Positions 11,873-22,130 of a DNA stretch of 64,000 bases are shown here, one piece after another; position 1 is the stretch's first letter, and each line of letters starts with the position of its first letter. A program made the position numbers and the translations under genes. Under the pieces are notes generated by a model, which was not told the DNA's origin, searched no databases, and was given only the letters and a program-made list of their open reading frames with translations. Origin of the DNA: Membranipora membranacea (taxonomy: Eukaryota; Bryozoa; Gymnolaemata; Cheilostomatida; Membraniporidae); the NCBI GenBank assembly GCA_914767715.1, contig OU612072.1:27110904-27174903 (forward strand). Reading direction: 5' to 3'.

Positions 11873-13677
11873 ATACATTACCTTATTAGTAAAGGCTGTT
11901 TGTTTGTAGATTTCTTAGAGAAATAATATTTTTTTAAATATTATTGTTGCTCATTGGGTTTATATTGGTATAATGCATAATTACATGCGGGTCTAATTCA
12001 CCTATGATAAATACACTTCCCTCTCTATGTGTTTGTAGTGTGTGTAACAGAGATCTCTTTGTGTTTGTAGTGTGTGATACAGTAATCTCTATCTGGGAGT
12101 TCTTATGGTCTGAAGACTACAAGCGTTTCACAGAGGAGCGGAATGTCCCCTATGTACGATAACCCGGGCGTATCTATGACCCCCCGTATCACATTTGATG
12201 ACCCATTATTAACCTAATTGTGTTGGATGTCCTAGAAATACTTCCTGAGATTAACAAGGTCCTGGATTTACTGCCCACTGACATTATTAGTATAAACTGG
12301 AGAGTTTAATTATATTACACTGGTAGATAATATACAGTAGTGCTGTTTACAAAGACAGACATTCACTGTCACAAAGACTTGTATAACCTGTTCTATATAT
12401 TCATACATACTGAGCTGTATTTGCTATTACATATAATTATAATATTTCATTAGTATATATGGCAATGATGAGTTGAGATAAAGAGAATTATCTTACATTA
12501 ATTTATTTTCCTATTTGACTCTGATACAATAAGAGAGGGTTTTATCACATGCCACATTCCACAGGATGAGCCGCAAAATATATTTTGTGTTTACTGGGTA
12601 AGATTTCACACTGCAAGTAAGAGGCTCATCAGTGAACACCTGGGGACTACAAAACTCCTGTAGTCTGTAGTAAGATTCAAACCTCAGAGGATCTCTGGTT
12701 AGCTGAAAGCTAGGTACTAACTTTACCACCTCCTAACTCCATTCAAGATTCACTGTATATTAGAGGTGAGGATTTGTTCGTAACAGTGCAGGAGCTCGCT
12801 CCATATTAATACATATATGTCATAGTTTTACTGTCGCTTATATTAATACTGATAATACAGGAAGTCGTCCCCTGTCCTACATTACGACTCATCCTAGATC
12901 AGTATATCACAATAACCTTTACTAGGGTAGTTATAGCTACAGCATGCAGCTGATGCATGGAGTGTGATATAGAGGGCCTGCCTCTGCCCTCAATCAAAAC
13001 AGCTTAGGTATTAACCTTGCTCGGTAATATTCCTCAGGAATTCAATTCATGATGTGTCATGAGTTATCTACCTTATATCGATGAGAAGATAGATCCATAA
13101 GAGATACGTCAATAGAGATTAACATTTTTTAGGTCTGTGGGATTAAATCACCACCGTCATTGCACGGTTTTATTTCTAAAACCATAATCAGACGGCAATG
13201 GACAGTAGGATGATATTTATGCTTTACAGTAACTGTTATTATAACTCTCACGTTGGACAGTACTGTATTGTACTGTACTGTGTTAGATAATAATAGACTA
13301 AATTAAGTATATGGGGACAGCACAAAAGCCCACTTCAGGCTAGACATAAATGTATCATACAGCTGACTTGGTATAAACTGGAAGTATCGTCATCAAATTG
13401 TGTATTTCCGTGTGATTAAAAATATTTCATGATTTTAATAAATGTTTTAGCAAGAGTTATCTAGCTTTAATCAATGAGAAGATAAATTCATCACAACTAT
13501 ACGTATTATCTGTAAGAAACGGACTGGGCCGTGTACACAACAAAGTGTGGTTGGCTTGCTCCGAGTCTACTCTTTAATGAGCGAGTGGGCTTTTATCTTG
13601 AGTTTTAGGTTCTATTTGGTTTTAGCACTGAAAGCCGTCGCTTGAAGTACAATTACTATATAACCCACAAAAGGGTC

Positions 13678-13848
13678 TCAACACAGAGTTTATCTACTCC
13701 ACTGAATTTAATACACTTGACACCGTCTCAATATATTCTGATGGGTTTTATGAGCGATATCAATTAATATCCTGACAAAATGTAATACACGCACAGAGTT
13801 TATTTACTCCACTGAATTTAATGCACTAGACACACGTCTCAATTTTTC
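13678..13848. repeat. Two direct copies of a ~55-bp sequence
   Basis: ACAGAGTTTATCTACTCCAC at about 13682 and a close copy at about 13794 both lead into CTGAATTTAATRCACT and then a CGTCTCAAT motif. The copies are about 112 bp apart. Possibly part of a larger minisatellite or a decayed repeat. Confidence 0.65.
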
Positions 13849-14617
13849 ACTTAGATTTAATTCAAGGCTATTATAATACGCAGTCTAATTAAATCATCAC
13901 ACGTCTCACTTTGTATGTATGGCAGCTTTGGATAGCTGCTGATGAAATTCCTGTCTTATCAAGACTGTCAATTTTATTCCTCAATATGATACAGCAAACT
14001 GTGTCCTTGAATGACTGAGCTGTCTGAGTGATTTATGGTACTTAATATGATTCAGCTCTGATACATGAAAGCGCCAACAAGGCCGTCCACAAATGCTTCA
14101 AGTTTTAGACAGCCCTTGACTACACAATCGTGACTACTGAAGAGTCAGGTGGATATGATTACCAATTTGCATCAACCAGACAGGCATAAAATTAATTTAT
14201 TTAGCATAAGATTATTTATTTAATTTCCCTGACCATTTAATTCAATTGAGGCAAAATACTGTATAAACTATTTATTTAAGATTAAAACAAATAATCTGAC
14301 CTGATCCGTATCCTTATTTTTATCCTTGTTAAACTAAATGTTCGATGAGTGCTGATAAAAGCACTGATAGCACGGATATAGCTGATGTTACACAACGATA
14401 AAAATTATACTCTATTATACAATCGATGAATTCACACAATTTATCACTTAAAATCCAATATCAATAGATACACGTCTGCACAGAATAACGATCTGAACAC
14501 TACTCTCTCACTTGACAGGCTAAAATACTACCGAATAAGACAACGGTCCTGATGCTACTGCCTGAAGCTGTGGCTGCTGCATATACTTATTGGTATGCTG
14601 CAGTGTATCCCTCAAGA

Positions 14618-14705
14618 TTATACAACCATATAGGTAATGTAGAGGTATGACGCATATGGGAGTATAAGGCTTGTGTGGAATTTACGCTGTATATGGTTGT
14701 ATAAC
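14618..14705. repeat. Inverted repeat with TTATACAACCATATA ends
   Basis: TTATACAACCATATA near 14620 is mirrored by TATATGGTTGTATAA near 14690. Related GGTTGTATAA ends occur at 32829-32971, in similar opposing pairs. Likely a small MITE or foldback family. Confidence 0.55.
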
Positions 14706-15037
14706 ATATCATCCAATAACATCAGATTAGCTGTTGCGGCCAACCAATAGAAATGCATAGTGACAATAGGCATGCATAGCAGGGATACTCTGATTAGTAT
14801 GGGGATTAACCCTACGCCACACTATACTCTGTACTGCTCATTCATAAATTCTAAGGCTCCAGTTGCCTGGGATCCTTATGTTTAGGTGATTGGATGAACT
14901 AAGGCACACTATTGCCATAGGTTTGATACTACAACCGTACATAGCAGACAGGGTCTTCACTGCACAGAATGATTGAGCACAGTGTACTACCAAGGAGAAA
15001 CAGCAACATCACTTTATGAAATCATTTTTTTACCAAC

Positions 15038-17693
15038 ATGCATTCCCAAGACAATAGATCAGAGTCTGCATTGAACAACGTAAGTTTAATTATTATAATT
15101 TTTATTTCCTGGTTGTTTTTCTGAAGATGCCATACTATTTGTTAGCTGAAAATTGCCAAATGACTACGCTACTGTACTAGCTACCTACGCCAGTTTGTAA
15201 TTAAGGAAGGGCTGCCAGCTTACAATGAGGAGGAGGCCAGTACACCTAACAGAGCGAATTGGTCTCTTCTTAGAGACTGTGCAATCGATACTATGAGTAA
15301 GTTTTACCACATATTTTACTTGTTGTGAATTTTTATCCAGTCGAGAGATGATCAGCAAATCTATGATATTTCACAATAGCATAGTAGATTGGTATACAAT
15401 TTGGCTGTACGTGCTCGTTATCAATTGCGTTGTCATTTTAATATAGGTGCTGATTAAGTTTTTCCATTCTGCATGTGCTTGAACAACAGCCTAAATTTTA
15501 TTCTTAGATGCCATTAAAAAGATTTATCAGAAATTTCTATTGGTATGTCAGTGATTAAAAAAAATTTGCTGCATAGGGAGTCAACCTTTTTGGATATTGA
15601 AAATTTATAGTGCTTCTTCCCTTCCCTGCTGTGTAATGGTTGGCTTCTCTTGTTCTAAGAGTGGCAACCACTGTTAATGCTTCTGTGTCTTTTTTTTCAG
15701 AAAAAGATCATCACAGATTTGTAAATTTTACCCCCTCCTTATCAACAGGTATTATTTGGAAATCAATTTGTAATTATATACATATATGTACCAGCCCATG
15801 ATTTTTGCAAACAACCACTGTAGTTTCATCGTTTAAATAACTTGGGCGCTCTCACTAAATGACTGCAATATTCATAGGTTTGTTCTCATTGTGTAATACA
15901 ATTTTTCTCATCCCATCACCTCTTTATTAGTGATGATTATTTTAAACTTTCCTATGAATGGTGACAGACTTTGCATGGAACATTGATGTGCAAAGATGAA
16001 TTCACCTGGAATTTACTTTAATATAACCTACAAACATTATTCTGTTATAGACACGGCTGCTCAGAGGATTGAATATTGCCCTCCAGCCTCACTGTCTCCG
16101 GAAAGACCCACAGAGCTAGTCATTGACGCTGAAGGTAGTTTGAATCATAATTTTTACAAATACAAATACAATTTATCTTTTGGTATAGAGAACTCTGATC
16201 AGCAGTCCTGGGATTTAATATGGACAAGTCCAGCATTCCTGAGAGTTTTTATGTAGTACTTAACCAACTAGTTATCCACACTTGCCAGTATCTGAGACAG
16301 TCTCTCATGACTGCAGCACTGCTGAAATATTGAAACTAACTTCGATGCAAACACTGAAATACCTAATTAACCTTCCCTCTGTTATTCATTTTACATGTCC
16401 ATTTACAGATACTATGATTACATTGATTACATCGCCCTCCATTTTGCATTCCATTTATAGAAGGTAAATTTGTCCATTTCAGATTTGGCTCCTGCTCCTC
16501 CACCTGCTCTGACTCCTGCTCCTCCTGTTCCTAGTCCTGCTCCTTTACCTGGTCCTACTGCTGGTCCTGCTCCTGCTTCTACTTGTGCTGCTCCTTTTCC
16601 TGCGGCTTCTTCTGCTCCTACTCCTACTCCTGCGGCCTCTTCTGCTCCTGCGGCTTCTTCTGCTCCTGCGGCTTTTTCTGCTCCTGCTACTGCTCCTGCT
16701 ACTGCTCCTGCTACTGCTCCTGCTCCTGCTCCTGCTACTGCTCCTGCTCCTGCTACTGCTACTGCTCCTGCTACTGCTCCTGCTACTGCTCCTGCTCCTG
16801 CTACTGCTACTGCTCCTGCTACTGCTCCTGCTACTGCTCCTGCTCCTTTTCCTGTGTCTATGGGCTTACCAAAATCCATATTGAGGCACAAAGTTGAAGT
16901 GAGTCTTAATGCATATCTACGAATTAGGTGTGAAACTTAATAAGCGAGATAGATATAAAACATGAGAGTGAGTAGGATATTGTGGACATACCTGATCGGT
17001 GAGAGAAAATATAGCGTTTAAAAAGCTGTTCAAAACTTATTCAAAAACTGAGGTAGCTTACATGATGGTCTTCAAAATCACATTATATATTATAACAGCA
17101 GAAGTAGCCAAGTTTACTACTCAATTAGTGTCTAAGTTGTGTAAGTTTTAGTGACATCAATAAAAATAGCAATTGTGTGGGAAGGAGCATGAAAAAAACT
17201 TGATATCATGCTCAGAATATAGTTTACACACTCAATAACTTGTTTTTTATATTTTACATGTTGCCTGTTAGTAATAATAAATTTTATTGCAGAACAAGAA
17301 AACTATATTTATGACATCGTGGAGGGATGACTCCAATTATTTCTCGTGGCAGGAGGAGGGCAGTTTTGCAGACGGCTGCCCTGTTTTGGCAGCCTATATG
17401 AAAAAGGTATAGTAGGAGAGAGCTATAGAGTGATTTGATGATATAAAATATACAAATCTAAAAAATTGACATTTGATTATATTTAATTCACCATTTTACA
17501 ATCTCTATTTCTCAGCATAATTGTTATGTGTCGAGTTTTATACGACCATCTCGGATGGCGTTGGTTTCTAAGCATGTGGAATAAAATGCTGACCTACTAA
17601 CAGTTCCTTCTCTAGTGACGTCTTATTTAGATGTTCGTTCTTCTCTTTTAGTTGGAAAGGAAGAAGAGCGCAAAAAGGCGTAAGAAGAACTAA
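15038..17693 (+). CDS. Predicted seven-exon gene, unknown protein with Ala/Pro repeat (278 aa)
   Basis: I assembled this from splice signals. Exons: 15038-15079, 15206-15296, 15701-15748, 16051-16134, 16483-16898, 17293-17406 and 17652-17693. Donors are GTAAGT, GTAAGT, GTATTA, GTAGTT, GTGAGT and GTATAG; all acceptors are AG, several after good pyrimidine tracts, and phases agree to a TAA stop. The protein has an acidic N-terminus (AYNEEEAS), a long Ala/Pro/Thr segment from the TGCTCC/TGCTAC repeat in exon 5, a SWRDDSNYFSWQEEG segment, and a basic tail, LERKKSAKRRKKN, that could be a nuclear localisation signal. I recognise no family. The weakest point is the exon 2 acceptor, which lacks a pyrimidine tract. 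Confidence 0.5.
16489..16852 (+). repeat. Hexanucleotide-like repeat GCTCCT/GCTACT
   Basis: A degenerate array of TGCTCC, TGCTAC and TGCGGC units. In the predicted exon it encodes Ala-Pro and Ala-Thr dipeptides. The array is open in several frames on both strands, which creates spurious Leu-rich and Cys-rich frames. Confidence 0.9.
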
Positions 17694-17989
17694 TGGTCCA
17701 GATAATGACTCACATTTCTCTAACTTCATTTCAGCCTCAATACTATATGTTCTGAATAACCATAATAAAAACATTTAGTGCCTTTATTTGGTGAGGAATT
17801 TAAGAATTCATTAATACTCACACTACAATACTAGTAGACTAGATTTTTGGTTTCAAACGAGATTTTGTTTTTAATCAAATTGTTACAAAATAATTACTTT
17901 TCCATGTAAAGAAGTACAAATAAAAAGTCAAGTTCACACCCTAGTATTTCATTTAGCTAGAGCTTGTGCTTGTATTGCTTATAATTCTA

Positions 17990-18533
17990 ATATTATACCA
18001 TGAATCGCTATTAGGAGTTGTCCCTACCGTAAGAATGCGCATCCATAACTCGGAGAATAATCATAGCAGGAACATGAAAATTTCATCGAGTGTTTTATAG
18101 CGTGATGCGGTATGGAAAATTAAGACAAATTGACTAAAATGACAGTTTTGCAATTTTCGCAATAAAATGGCCTACAGAATTGAAAATTGGCATTTGAAAC
18201 TCTTACGATGAAGCCACCTTGCACAACCGATCCATGATATGACTAAGCTGACCAACTATGACGTTGAATTTAAATTTTGGAAAGTTTGGCATTCACTTAA
18301 TGATGCTAATATTATGCCAATAACCTCTATCTTGGTGGTAGTTTGGTGACGGTGGTGAGAACAAGGGCAATGCCTGCGCATATATTGCTTATCAGGAGTT
18401 GTCCCGGCCGTAAGAATGCGCACCTATTACTCGGAGTATATTCATAGCAGGAACATGAAATTTTTTCAAGTGTTTTATAGCGTGACGCAGTATGGAAAAT
18501 CAAGACAAATTGACTAAAATGACAGTTTTGCAA
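17990..18533. repeat. ~155-bp direct repeat in two copies
   Basis: Copy one is at about 18009-18160 and copy two at about 18395-18533. Both start with RGGAGTTGTCC and run through GTAAGAATGCGCA, CATAGCAGGAACATGAAA, GTGTTTTATAGCGTGA and AGACAAATTGACTAAAATGA. They differ by scattered substitutions and small gaps. The unit is non-coding and probably part of a transposon or satellite. Confidence 0.75.
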
Positions 18534-18538
18534 TAGGC

Positions 18539-18581
18539 AACTTACTGAGCCCAAAAATAACATTTTTATAATTTGGAGTTG
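18539..18581. repeat. Inverted copy of the 11323-11365 repeat
   Basis: ACTTACTGAGCCCAAAAATA followed by ACATTTTTATAATTT is the reverse complement of sequence at 11323-11365, with about one mismatch. Another shorter match (TTTTTGGGCTCAGTAAGT) lies at 11307. It marks a dispersed repeat family. Confidence 0.7.
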
Positions 18582-18813
18582 TGTTATCAATGCCCATCAT
18601 AAAGGGACAGTTCACTATAGGAAGGATACTAAAATATTCCTATTTCTTTGATAACTCGGTAGCAGCATATTTTCTGGAAGTGGCATTCTCAGATCAGGTA
18701 CATGTCGTCTTGTCTTGTCTTTGAGAAGGGGCTGATCGAGGTAGCTCGAATCAACCTGGGTTCAGGTCTCAGGGACCCATAGAACTCAAGCCTTCCATAA
18801 AACAAAGTTTAAT

Positions 18814-19150
18814 CTAGCATCGTTGTTCAAAACGCCCCGAAATACGAATGAATCGGAGCAAATCTGAAACTGTGATGCACGTTGGCTTAGCTGCCCCCTT
18901 TAGGACGGATTGACCAAAGGTTCGCTGCCTCGTCTGTTTGTAGAATTGGCATGAGGTTTCAAAGTGAAGGGCTGTATCCTTGTCTTGACCACATTTTGGA
19001 CAGTCTATTTCATTTGTTAGCTTGAGTTTTTGTAGGTGTACCTTGAATGGCCCGTGACCAGTTACAACTGATATGAGGTTACTGATCTCTGAGCGTTCAA
19101 AGCAGAGGAGACCAGTTTCAAATCTTAGAATCAGTTCATTAATGAATGAT
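18814..19150 (-). pseudogene. C-terminal fragment of an RNase H-type LINE
   Basis: The minus strand encodes VVTGHGPFKVHLQKLKLTN followed by CPKCGQDKDTALHFETSCQF. This is the pattern (tGH..., C-x2-C, H, C) found after the RNase H domain at the end of Jockey/R1/I-type LINE polyproteins. A separate RNase H fragment in the same orientation lies at 21654-22130; the two may be parts of one element split by later insertions. The start of the frame runs into the tandem array at 19178. Confidence 0.7.
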
Positions 19151-19177
19151 TTTGTATGATTACCATGTTTACGGTAC

Positions 19178-19438
19178 CCGGCCATAATGCCATGGTCAAA
19201 ATGCCATTGGGACAAAATGCCAGTGACATAATGCCATTGCCATAATGCCGTTGCCATAATGCCATGGCCATAATACCATAGGTGATAACACCACTGCACA
19301 TTATGCCAATGCCAAAATACCAGTTGTACAAAACGCCAGTTGTGTCAAAATACCAGTGGATAAAACGCCGGAGTGGACATAATACCATTTGGGACAACAT
19401 ACCATATCCCAAAATACCAATGCCATAATGCCAAAATA
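19178..19438. repeat. Degenerate array of ~12-14 bp ATAATGCCAT-type units
   Basis: About twenty loosely conserved units such as ATAATGCCATTGCC, AAAATGCCATTGGG and ATAATACCATTTGG follow one another. The unit length drifts between 12 and 20 bp. No coding function is apparent; it is an old minisatellite or a repeat core of a transposon. Confidence 0.8.
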
Positions 19439-19523
19439 TGTTACCAAATAAAGATCAGCCACGCTGTATATTTTCTTGTTAGTTATATTACAGCTGCGAG
19501 TTGCTCAGTCAGAGTAGGAGGTG

Positions 19524-19600
19524 CTTCAGCTGGTTAGAGCCATCTCCTTCACTGCTCAAGTCTCGAAGTTTCTACGTTTGAATTTTGATGATCTCTGGGG
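19524..19600 (+). repeat. Possible tRNA-derived SINE head
   Basis: GCTTCAGCTGGTTAGAGCC resembles the RNA polymerase III A box of tRNAs, and CGTTTGAATTTTG about 40 bp downstream resembles a decayed B box (GGTTCGAATCC). The intervening spacing is right for a tRNA. No functional cloverleaf can be drawn with confidence, so a SINE head is more likely than a tRNA gene. Confidence 0.35.
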
Positions 19601-20739
19601 TTTGTTGGGCCCCATGTGTACCGAAGGCTAGTGTGCGTTGCAGAAATTGCAGCCAAATATTGTGCCGCAAACTCTATGGGATATGGCAAATTAATTGACT
19701 CACTAAAGTTGACCAACTTTATGTCTTGGCTAGAAGGGTTTTGACTGGTCTTGACTGATGCTATTACTGGCGTCATGAAGGCTAGCATGATTGAACATAG
19801 TCTAGGAAAATTCTGTTCATGAGTTCATGAGTATGCAGTTTAGCATAAAAATACAATCTTTTTCAGCGCTAAGACACTGGAAAAGTGACATCTGAGGCAA
19901 GGCCATTTCTAGAGCGGTCATAATGATTATCCTTGTATTGGATACTTTTTTACATCTTGTTTATAGCTTTCAACATGATACCGACACATTTGGCAACATA
20001 TTACAATGCCTAGTTTTTCTTTTTAATCGCAACAAGATACGTTTTCCACTTAGCGCCCACCGTACCTGCTATGCACCACTTGACCATCGACGCCCCACCT
20101 GCCCGATTATGAGATTGCATCCTGGCCCTACCCAAATTTGTTGAACAAGGCTATACATGCCGTTACTTAACAAGGACCTTTATCCTCGCTTGTTATTGGT
20201 GTTAAGAAATTTAAATTTGTTGGATCAAGTGTTGCATTCATGGTTTAAAATCATGTTTAAAATATTTTGAATTGAGCATGATTTCAATAAAAGTTTCAAA
20301 ATTCTGTATTCAAAAAGCATTTGTAATGGCATGATTTTTAGTTTTTCATAATTATTAGAACTGTGACCCCTGGTCTAATTCACTTGATGAGACGCAGAGC
20401 ATTTTTGTAGAGTCGTAGCTAGCTATCACTTGCGTGGCCCCAGAACTCTAATTCGTTGATCAAAACCGGATGTAAAAGCTATAAATAATGTCAACCATTA
20501 GATTTTGCTCAACAGCTGGACCGAGTGCTTGTATCATCATCATCAGGGTCAAACTTAATTTTTCTTTCAGGCTTTTAAAATGCTCATGGACCATGGAAGT
20601 TATATTGGAGTTTCAACCTACAAATTTTGTTGTTCCTTTTTCTTCTGGAATAGAGTTCCCGATTATGAGCTTTTAATCTTATGGGTTACAAATTTTGTTT
20701 GTGCTTCAAAAATATTTTCTGATAGTTTATCACAAGACG
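19601..20739. other. Non-coding spacer between retroelement fragments
   Basis: Nothing convincing was seen. The first ~190 bp may be the body of the SINE-like sequence. Confidence 0.4.
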
Positions 20740-20749
20740 GTTGGTGATA

Positions 20750-21130
20750 CACCATTCAGTTAACAGAGGTAAATTTCTCTTCGTTATTTCAGGCTTAGTA
20801 CTAAAGATATTAGTATCGTCAGCAAAAGGTATTTAATTTAGATCGGGTGATGCATTTAAAAGGTCAATATTAAATTATATATTAAAATTAGTACTGTCTG
20901 AGAACATGACAGACAGTAAACCTGACTTAATTCATTTACCAAGACAAACTGTTTTCTATATAAAAGATATATTTCGAACAGTTGATATGAGGGAGAAGAA
21001 AATCTGAAATTTTCTGTATACTTATAATAATGTCGTGATTCATGTATATGTATTGTATTGAAAGATCTAAAAACAAACCCTGATTGATTTTTCCATCATT
21101 AAAATGGTCGAAAAGTTGTTCCATTATAAT
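20750..21130 (-). pseudogene. Decayed LINE reverse transcriptase fragment
   Basis: On the minus strand, QLFDHFNDGKINQGLFLDLS near 21115-21060 matches RT box A (the acidic FLDLS motif), and IPFADDTNIFS near 20825-20795 matches the catalytic [YF]ADD box C. The sequence between them is full of stops, and spacing is shortened. It is a different lineage from the LINE at the left edge. No intact domain remains. Confidence 0.65.
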
Positions 21131-21653
21131 ATTGAGTCAGTTGTACTGAGCTTCCATCTAATGCCAAATCTCTAATTTGTGAGTAATTCTTTGCACTCTG
21201 AGTACTCTCTCATTTGCACAGAGAGGAGTTTTTTTGAAACCTTCGATGTCGAGCTTAAAATTGAAATGGGTCTGTAATCAATTTCTATGGATATCTATTT
21301 AAGAAAAACAAATTTGCCTAGTAACACCACATTTTGACGAAACGGCTCTGTAAATTGGCTTTCTTACCTTTGAGTAGAAAAAAAAAGTTTGTTGATGGTG
21401 TATATGTTCGGAAGAGATGTAAAAACATATCTATATCCTTACTATCATACACGTCCTGTGACTCACAAACCCCTATAAAATAACTTTGCTGAATACGATG
21501 GACATGGCCTAGCCGTGAAAGTTCATTTTGGGTGAACAGACTTTTTTTTCCTTGTTAGTTGTGACTGTAACTTGTTATACAATTAATAAATGCAGAGTTA
21601 ACCTGCTCTATGTTCAATCATTGTGGTCTTATCGATGTCATTAGTAACATGAG

Positions 21654-22130
21654 TCAAGACTTGGCATTCGAAAAAAAGTTGAAGAATTGAACAGTTGTGA
21701 GAGCATTTGAGACAGCAGTAATTTCAGCTTGGAATACTGTTACTGTGTTTCCAAGGCATTGAAACTCTTCTATATCTCGTACAAAAGGAGGATTATTATT
21801 ACTAGTAATGAATACACCTGATCCAACGCCGAGATCATTTCGTGAACCATCTGTATACACATTGATGTCATAATCAGTTTTAACATCCCGTTCTATCCAC
21901 CGCTCTCGGTCTGGTACCTCAAATTTCACATGAGTCATACCAAACACCAGTGTGCGGGGGATAGAGTCGGAAGGCATCAGGGCTGGTGAGCAAATGGTAG
22001 TTAGTATGTTAAAAATTGTGTTGTGACCATATTTATGATTTGAGTCCCACTGATTGCTTGCCATAAGCCTGTAACAGGTTCTCATAGCATGTGATTGAAT
22101 TATAATATGGAGTGGGGTGAGATCTAGCAA
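21654..22130 (-). pseudogene. LINE RNase H domain fragment (158 aa open)
   Basis: The open minus-strand frame contains VYTDGSRNDLGVGSGVFI, the first catalytic Asp motif of type I RNase H, and about 45 residues later VFQAEITAVSNAL, the motif with the catalytic Glu. The third motif (DSxA) should follow but the frame decays at a poly-A/T tract near 21674. This layout is that of the RNase H domain in Jockey/I-type LINE polyproteins. Upstream, about 80 residues resemble the RT-RNase H linker. Confidence 0.75.

Larger units (their letters stand above)
9843..15037. other. Long gene-free stretch with small repeats
   Basis: No convincing gene was found. It holds a short CGATTT-rich repeat with two copies of TTTCGATTTCTCCTTATCGG (about 9928-9980), a 13-bp-arm hairpin at 11845-11872, a dispersed repeat at 11323-11365 that recurs inverted at 18539-18581, a direct repeat at 13678/13791, and inverted GGTTGTATAA-type sequences at 14618-14705. 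Confidence 0.5.

Noticed and set aside
12064-12309. Protein-like stretch ISIWEFLWSEDYKRFTEERN with continuation past stops
   Set aside because: It needs several stop codons to be read through and matches nothing I recognise; possibly an old pseudogene but not supportable.
16409-16463. Possible extra exon between exons 4 and 5 of the 15038-17693 gene
   Set aside because: It has AG and GT flanks, but its 55-nt length puts the next exon out of frame; skipping it keeps the phase.
16583-16891. Long Leu-rich, Cys-rich and Ala/Gly-rich frames over the TGCTCC repeat
   Set aside because: They are other-frame readings of one short-period repeat; only the Ala/Pro frame connects to spliced flanking exons.
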